From the NCBI GenBank assembly GCA_958510875.1, contig OY294070.1, positions 120,322,703 to 120,386,702 on the forward strand: 64,000 nucleotides of DNA, written 5' to 3'. The translations under genes and the position numbers were made by a program. This document shows positions 57,087-64,000 of the stretch, piece after piece. Source of the stretch: Endomychus coccineus. Taxonomy: Eukaryota; Arthropoda; Insecta; Coleoptera; Endomychidae. The notes under the pieces were generated by a model. It searched no databases. It had not been told where the DNA came from and was given only the letters and a program-made list of their open reading frames with translations. The first letter of the stretch is position 1. Every line of letters begins with the position of its first letter.

Positions 57087-57440
57087 ATGCCCAGGCATAA
57101 TTTCTTTACAATTGAAGAAATGCTCGATATGGTCTGTTTATAAGCAAACATATTTTGTTGGTCGTAGAGGGCATCATCGGTATTTAGATTCAGATCCAAA
57201 TAGAAGGCTGCCAAATAGAGAACTATTTCATTACATTTTGAATCGACTTTTAGAGACTGGTACTTTTGTCCTAAAAGGGACAGCGTGGAACAGACCAGGT
57301 ACACTATTACAGTAGACCAAGAAGAAGAGATTTCAAATCAGGAGGCAGAGAATCTATAAGTTAGTAGTAGACAAATAGCTAGGACCACAGGTGAAACTAA
57401 AATAACAGTCCTCATCTATCTTTCATAAGGAAAAGAAGGC
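57087..57440 (+). pseudogene. DUF4817-type helix-turn-helix of an insect transposase
   Basis: Reading from ATG at 57087: MPRHNFFTIEEMLDMVCL. After a shift, KQTYFVGRRGHHRYLDSDPN, RRLPNRELFHYILNRLLETG and FVLKGTAWNRPGTL. After another shift, VDQEEEISNQ and VSSRQIARTTGETKITVL. This order (ethr-Met-Y, PNRR-PNR--F--I--RL-ETG, SSRQIA) matches the DUF4817/HTH N-terminus found in insect DDE transposon proteins. The catalytic part is missing, and a PLE end follows directly. Confidence 0.65.
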
Positions 57441-57489
57441 TTTTTCATTTATAGATTTCCATCACTAAATTATGAAAATGTACAAACGA

Positions 57490-57640
57490 AACTGCAATTT
57501 ATTAAATTCCGATCTATCTCATGCTTCTTTTGCATTATTAACCACACAAGCACATTTTGACTACATGATAACTTAAAAGGTCCTCAGTACTTTAGCAATA
57601 TTCTTAGTGAATTCTGATTTATATTATCTTAGTTGACCAA
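57490..57640 (+). mobile_element. PLE family 2 end, truncated
   Basis: It shares TTTATTAAATT, ACATTTTGA and GGTCCTCAGTACTTTAG blocks with the copy at 30.7 kb. The first half of the hammerhead-like motif is destroyed (TACATGATAACTTAAAAG). Confidence 0.55.
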
Positions 57641-58424
57641 TTGAAATAATTTCCAGATTAATCTGAAATAGCGAGTCCACAGTCTGAACCTTATAGTTTT
57701 ATTAATTTCAAACTACCAATTCTTCTTGAGTAGCTCACCTTCAAAATGAATTTCACCCTTTTCGTAAGCAACGAAATTTTACGAATATTGATTATACACA
57801 GCTTTAATTAACATAAAAATTATTCCCATATCGAATGAACAGTCACATGCGGTATGTAAATCCTTTTTAATCCCGTGAAAGCTATGTTGTCAAGAGGAGA
57901 GATTTATAGCAGAAATTTTTAACAAGTTAAACTTGAAATCGTAATACTCTACATCCTAAACGGACAAAGAGCTATTCGCATTATAAATTTCAAAATTTCA
58001 CTACGCAAACGGACCTGACAGAATATAATACAATATCATTAAAATAATTAATAGATTATACTTTGCCGTAATTTATCATATTGTTAATATGGTTAAACCA
58101 ATCTAGAACATTGTTCACCATCAATTTAATTGTTACTATTCTTATCATTATTGAGTGCTGCGGCCTTATAGGTCTTTTGTACTCGTCCCTGGTTTTCGCT
58201 TATTAGTCTTTTTCCCCGATGAAAATAATTCCCTCACACTATATTCTACGCTTCTCGTTCTACTAACCCATGATTGGTAAAGTGGCTTCAGTTTATTATT
58301 GTTGCGATGAGCAATGAATTATCAATTACAATTATTACTAAGACGGAGTGAGCGTAACGAACGAATTCTTTCCTAATTTAAGTTCCTACGAGCTGTGACC
58401 CTGATTTACTCAAAATTTTCACAG
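57641..58424. other. Unassigned
   Basis: AT-rich, ending in a possible polypyrimidine tract and acceptor (TTTTCACAG at 58416-58424). Confidence 0.35.
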
Positions 58425-58801
58425 GATATAGATCATAACTATGTTCAATTCACTGGTTCCTAAATACAATGTCGCATCTTCAGCCGTTTCCGAGTTATTG
58501 AGTGGATCGGTCCGTCAAAATATTCGACGCTATTCGCTTTGTGCACAAATAAAAATCGAGCTCACGCAACTAGACAGACTGCGGCTCTTGCTCTTTATCG
58601 GCTCATGCCGCACGTTCTTGGTAACGATGACTCTGATTCACTGTACCTTGAGCCTGAGCAATTTGCGGTTCACGATCTTGATTGGCACACTTACTCACTC
58701 CGTCTTAACCACTTTGTCTTTGAAATCGTCGAGTTCCATCGTTGTCATCTTGACGGCTATTACAGTATATATTCAGAGAATTCATCGTTTTCGTCGCAGC
58801 A
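58425..58801 (+). other. Possible exon of an unknown gene
   Basis: The segment is bounded by an acceptor-like TTTTCACAG before 58425 and a donor-like CAGCAG/GTAAAG after 58801. It is GC-richer than the surroundings. Two frames are open for most of it: one from ATG at 58441 running past 58801, the other open from a stop near 58461 (reading TAALALYRLMPHVLGNDD, EPEQFAVHDLDWH). Neither matches a family I know. It could also be a chance pair of splice-like sites in an old repeat. Confidence 0.25.
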
Positions 58802-61800
58802 GGTAAAGAATGCAGTGCCTCACCATACAAATCAAACCCATGAAAAGAAAACTGGTTATTATAATTCAATTATACCGGATTTGATAATTGCAAAGCATTG
58901 CGAGATAACAGATTCGAATATGCATCGTTAATTCGAAATGAATTATTTTCTAACTAATAATTGTTCAATTATTGACTTTTGCATTGGTTTGTGTCGTTAC
59001 TTTCATTAAGTACGGAAGATACCATTCAGTCAATTTTCACATTGTGTTGGTTTTTCTGAGGAACATCTACTCGCGGGTAGATGGCGTTAGTTGTTTTATC
59101 CCTCTAGCAATTTTTGTTGTTGATTCATGTTTACATCAGCGAGGACATCGTTCGGTGAAACATCCATCTCATCCTCTCTCACTAACATTTATATGTATGT
59201 ATCTCTCCATTACAGGTACTACAGAACGAAAAAAAATATTATGAAGGTTGTGCCAGTATAGGCTGAAAATTTGATAAATGAATTATTTTATTGAATTGTA
59301 TGCATGATGTTGCTAGCTTCATGCATATAAACTATGATATTATACCGGAAATAGCAACTATGCAACAAAGAGAGATGAGCCAGAGAAGGAGATCAGCTGT
59401 CGGGAGCTATTTAGCTGCAGTGTCGCTGGTCGATCTAGAGTTAGAGTTGGATCCACTATTATCGCTTCATGAAATTCTACTTCCAATGTTGTTGGATTGG
59501 TATCAGATTAGTTGCTGACTAGTCAATGTTTTCTGTTTCATTTGTATTGATTCAGATCAGATCGACCGACACGTCCGAGTCCACCAGTCGATAGAATAAC
59601 GCAGATACGGACTGGTGTTGTTCTAGTACCTTTATTATCGTTTAAGATCAGATCCATTAGTTCAGCATATGGAACCTGTACCAAAGTATCAGTTCCAGTA
59701 TTGATTAGCCATCTCCAGGTGACGGTGCAAACAAGGAATCACTCAACTAGCCAAGAAGAGCCGGGTAATCTAAGAGGTTGTATAGACGTTCTTAACTTTT
59801 TTATAAATGAACGTTGGTCCAGTAGTTTTTGTTACGAAGATAAGATGCACCAATTGTATATTTTGCCAAAATAGTATAAAATGAGCATTTGCTGTCCGCG
59901 GCTGTGCTATTAGCTGATACGGTTTGTGACACAACTGTTTTTCGCCTAGCATTAAATAACAATTCCTGATAAACATCGTTAGCTTCGTCTTTTCAAGTCC
60001 GGTGGAGTATTCGTAAGTTCGTCGTCTCTGTCGGAGTTACTACCATTTATTTTAACTTATTCACAGAATTACCATCATCAGAACTTATTATTGTTAACAA
60101 CTTACACTTTTGTGGAACGTCAAACTGCAGCAAATCACAAACAAAGGCGTCTATATTATGGAGACTCATCGTTTTGTTATGGGTTTAGCGGCCCTAGGGA
60201 CGATGATATTACTGTCGGTCATATTTTCAAGGCTATTATGACTCATTTTCATATATGCTTGGCAAAAAAGACAATTAGGAAGACCCCGACAAAATTTGAG
60301 TGAAACATCGATTATTATAGGCAAACAAAATCGTGCTTTCTACAATTCGTATTGTTATTAAAGACAATCCAGAAAACACCATTTGGGAAAAAATCAGTGA
60401 CAAGTAGAAAAAATTGGGCTTAGGTGCCCAGAATACTTTTGAATTCGTTAATAATGATACAGCCGCCTCTGATTCACCATCTGTTATTTTGAGAAAACTG
60501 AAATCAAAGTGCTTACTAATGCACTGTTCACGTTAAGAATAAAATGACTTCATACTTGGTTATTTTCATAACCAATTCACTTCGAAAATTCCCTGAAATA
60601 ACTGCAAGGCTATCTTTGTCAAACCAGGTATATTACATTTTAACAACTGGCAACACATGACAGAGTGGCCAATAAGAACTGTCGATTCATTAAATTGACT
60701 AGCCAGCCCCAATTCGTTCTCAAGTTTGATAGATTTAAACTTCCAAAAGTACACAAACAATTTTTTCCTGGACGTAGGAGATTACATTTACGTCTTGTGC
60801 TATGTAAACATACATTTCTTTGCATCAATATATTAAACTGAAATATGAAGGTACGTCTATTTGTTTATCTGGACGAAATATGAATTTCCAAGGATGGTAC
60901 TGTTGGTCATTCCTGATGGATTCACGCACTAAAACTGTGAAAACGATCAAAGTTGGTAGCGCAGTGTAGGAAGTATATTGTAGGTACTTCATGCTGGTTG
61001 TACAGCAGGTTTTATTCCTAGTGCAAAACTATTATGCTCTTCAAAAACAAGAATGTCGATTATAATTGTGAAATATATCAAAAAACAACTTCCTAAATTA
61101 GTTTGAATTTCATCTTTCAGTGAATTTCATCAAACTCCACAATTGGATGTGGATAATGAATAAATTGCCAACAAGCACCCCCAAAAAATATGATAACAAG
61201 AATGGTCAAGTAGGATGTAACTACATTATGATAACACTTTGAACTCACAATCAGTATCACGTAGCAGATATCTTAGCTGAAAAATATGCACAAAGAAGTG
61301 CTTCGTCTACCCCCCATATCTTTACCTTCTAACCCCTTTAAACAAATCTGGGTTCTAACTGATAACTAATATAGGGTAGCTCGTTGAAAAAATTAGTGGT
61401 AATGTGGAAAGCCGCTAGGCAAACTAACACCAGAAATATAGGCAAAAACTATTCGAAGTACTGATAAAGTGAATAATTCTGTGTTATTGTTAATGTGCAA
61501 TGTTTAAAGGAACTAGTGTTTGAGGCAATGAAGTAATATTCATTATTTTGATGTGCTTGGGCAATAACCTCAAGTTACAATATAAATTTTAATATCCACA
61601 ACCGCAAATTTAGTACAAGTAAATGTTATCGATTCAAAGCTATAGGCCTCTGATGTTTAATTCTTTATATCGTTTATGCTACCATTCGCTTTTCGTTCAG
61701 TAAATAGTGAATTCATTACCGTAAGTAATGTGTATTATTTAGTGCTACAAAAGTAATTAAGCTCTTTATTCCATAGTATGTTGAACAAAATGTACCCATC

Positions 61801-62549
61801 ACAATATCATTAATACATAAGTATGAAACAGAATATGAAATGCACGTCCACATGATCAAAGATAATTAACATGAAAAATAATCTTCCAACATATACGAGT
61901 ATGACTCCAAAAATACATGAATATTTGTTTGAATATTATCCTCATCCTACTATCATAGGGTTGCTGAGATTATAGAAAGTAGATTTAGAAATTGCCCATT
62001 GATTTGAAGATTTTTATAATCGGGTAGTTTGAGTGTTTGTTTCTATAAATGATAATGCTTAATTTAACATGACAATATGGATTCATAATACTGACCCGAT
62101 TGTGAAAGTAACTTTTCAATATCTTTTTCTTAATCTTCCAGTTGTGGATCAGTTTCATTTTAATAATTGATCAAGTGATCTCTCTTTATTTTTCTTCACA
62201 CATTTAGTAAAGACTAAAACAGTTTGTAAATTACATTAAAAATTAAAAATAACTTGCATTATACAAAATAATAAGTACAGAACTCCTACATTTGTTATAA
62301 CTGAAGCTCGGATTATAGACAAATTGCCTATTTTCCCTATTCTAGGTGTTTTTTGCATATTTTGTGCCTTTTTTAAAAGTTTATGCTACCTACCCATGAT
62401 AATATTCATATTTCTATTACTGAACATTTCTATAATAAAATTTTGGTTCAATAATAGAATATCGATGGTTTCTTCATTAATGGTTTCTTAGAAAAAGTCA
62501 CCTCATTGAGGCTGAGGCTTAACTATTGGGAAAACCCTAACCTTTTGAC
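58802..62549. other. Unassigned, mostly AT-rich
   Basis: About 3.7 kb without a recognisable gene, repeat or RNA. Short chance frames only, such as 59291-59518 and 60091-60303 on the plus strand. Confidence 0.45.
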
Positions 62550-63376
62550 TTTTTATAATGAACAATTATCAGTTGTTTAACAAACCTCTTCCTAACCAAT
62601 ACTGAACCAGTCAATGAAATAGTTCTAATGCTTCCAGATGCTGCGGCATATATGTTGAAAGCTGCTGTTAATTTAAAGATTTTTTTATTCCAACTTAATT
62701 CATGGAACTTGTGTCGCCCACAGGGTGAATCGGATTGCAGGAAAAAATAAGGAATCTGTTTGCGTTGGTGAATGATTTTAAAAATTTTATGAAACAAGTT
62801 TTCTTAAAGGCTCCGTTGAGAGTGCAGATATATAAAGAAATAATTCCCGGTGTCCCTTTGCCACATAAACCAGTAATTACAAGGTGGGGAACGTGACTCG
62901 AAGCAGTTTTCTTTTACTTTGAACACTGCAATGAAATAGAATAAGTAATGTCAGAATTTGATGATGATGTTTCCGAAGCAATTCGAGGAGCAAAAAAATA
63001 TTAAAAAATCCGAAATTGAAACAGCAACTCGCATATATCAATGACAATTACCTTATTGGAAAAACAAAAGGTAAATTCATGTGAGTCAGTTGAATTAATA
63101 GATAATTTAAAGTCTAAAATTAAATCAGCACCTGAAGTAATGGTCAATTAATTTCTAAAAAAATTAAATATGTTTTTGATAAGAATGAAAGTTTCTTGTT
63201 TTTATCTGATGTTGCTAAAGTTTTCAATGGAATTACAAATTGAGTCAGATTTATTATCCGCTGTTAAATTTGCTCCAATTACGTTCTATAGAAGACATAG
63301 TTTTGAAACAGAAAATATAGAAAAGCACTTAGCTGTAGCTATCAATGATAAAATTTTGAGTGGTTGCAATGTTTAA
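62550..63376 (+). pseudogene. hAT-like transposase pseudogene (DUF4371-type relative)
   Basis: Plus-strand pieces in shifting frames: LPDAAAYMLKAAVNLKIF near 62630, LIHGTCVAHRVNRIAGKN near 62695, FLKAPLRVQIYKEIIPGVPL near 62800 with PHKPVITRWGT, then EAIRGAKKILKNPKLKQQLA near 62975, SVELIDNLKSKIKSAPEVMV near 63080, and a C-terminus with LLSAVKFAPIT and SFETENIEKHLAVAIN (63260-63350). These match the hAT-like transposases common in insects, whose C-terminus carries APIT, SFS and EN-EKHL motifs; here the part between APIT and SFE is shortened. Several stops and frameshifts. Confidence 0.75.
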
Positions 63377-63534
63377 TTATTTGTTCGTATGTACGAATGA
63401 AAATCCCCGTGCTGGTGATTAATTCAAAAAGTGGACTGTATTTAAATTTGTTTAATAAACTTAGTAAATAAGAGAACTGTACAAACAATGTTATTTTAGA
63501 TAAGTTATTTTGAAATTAGATATAATGATGCAGG

Positions 63535-63635
63535 TGAATGTTTACTCTAGCTAAGCTGATCGCATACTGAGCGTCGCTAAGACAGCGAGCTCTCGTGAGG
63601 GAGAGAGATGGGTTCAACTCCTTCAGATGCGGCCA
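63535..63635 (+). repeat. tRNA-like remnant (possible SINE head)
   Basis: TAGCTAAGCTG followed at tRNA distance by GGTTCAACTCC suggests A and B boxes. The cloverleaf does not close. Confidence 0.3.
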
Positions 63636-63676
63636 TTTGCACTTTACATATGATACAGTCTTAACACAAGCCTCAA

Positions 63677-63744
63677 CAGGACCGGAACTACAATAGGGCA
63701 ACCGGGGCAATGCCCCGGGGCCCCAGGGCTCGGGGGGCCCCCTG
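63677..63744. repeat. GC-rich terminus of a hAT-like element
   Basis: It starts CAGGACCGGAACTACAATAG and contains self-complementary GGGGCAATGCCCCGGGGCCC, ending GGGGGGCCCCCTG. GC-rich CAGG ends of this kind occur in hAT elements. No partner end or target duplication found. The hAT-like pseudogene lies 300 bases to the left. Confidence 0.35.
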
Positions 63745-64000
63745 AGCGAAGGACAAAAACAGAAATAATGTTTCGAAGTGCAAGCATTTTTAGCGCTGTC
63801 TCATTGTTCTTCGTTATGTGAAAATTTATCAACTGATTAAGCTATTTATTTAGAATAATAAAAGCTATTGCGAAAAATCTGTTTAATATAATTACCTCTA
63901 AACCTATAAGATTCTGTACAAATCTTGAGTTTAGAAATAAACGGTATTGTTAGAAGTGTGAGATTTTATAAACGTAAAGAATTTATCATTTTATGGAGCG

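Noticed and set aside
58972..59518. Plus frames of 75-90 codons
   Set aside because: No motif, low complexity and AT-rich codons; they look like chance frames.

Overview
The window looks like AT-rich, gene-poor, repeat-rich chromosomal DNA from an insect-like animal. I base this on the mobile elements: BEL/Pao retrotransposons, mellifera-type mariners, Penelope-like elements, a Tc1-like element, hAT elements and several LINE clades lie side by side, most of them decayed. No complete host gene could be supported. The best host candidate is one possible exon near 58.4-58.8 kb. Species cannot be named from the sequence.

Layout. 0-4.6 kb: 5' part of a BEL/Pao element on the minus strand (RNase H/integrase end, pol, gag, primer site, probable LTR), running off the left edge. 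5.4-6.3 kb: decayed mariner. 7.2-9.8 kb: 5'-truncated LINE, abutted by a Penelope-like (PLE family 1) end at 9.8-10.3 kb. 11-12.3 kb: two LINE fragments, one split by a palindromic PLE family 2 insertion with an 18-19 bp target duplication. 13.2-20.9 kb: an internally deleted mariner, then a head-to-tail tandem duplication of about 3.58 kb carrying a LINE RNase H end and a possible LTR. 21-24 kb: LINE and mariner scraps. 24.5-25.6 kb: a tRNA-derived SINE split by a hAT element with a perfect 8 bp target duplication. 25.7-26.1 kb: PLE family 1 end and a tRNA-like remnant. 26.4-28.2 kb: a large imperfect palindrome. 29.4-30.9 kb: BEL integrase remnant and a PLE family 2 GIY-YIG end. 31.1-34.4 kb: two unrelated ~100 bp satellite arrays. 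35.6-44.2 kb: Tc1-like element bracketed by direct repeats, LINE pieces, a foldback MITE, a PLE family 2 end, a short-TIR element candidate, an I-like LINE and a PLE family 1 copy with RT. 44.5-47 kb: mariner, THAP-like and LINE fragments. 47.3-48.7 kb: possible LTR. 49.4-53.4 kb: the best preserved element, a LINE with both ORFs open. 54-57.6 kb: LINE RNase H, DUF4817-type transposase and PLE remnants. 58-62.5 kb: mostly unassigned. 62.5-63.7 kb: hAT-like transposase pseudogene, tRNA-like remnant and a GC-rich terminus.

The most interesting signal is ribozyme-like: both PLE families carry hammerhead-type motifs in their terminal repeats. They occur singly or in inverted pairs, and both families share the same extra U between the first core box and stem II. 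Two family 1 copies (43193-43236 minus and 44057-44099 plus) keep every other conserved core base and a complementary stem I.
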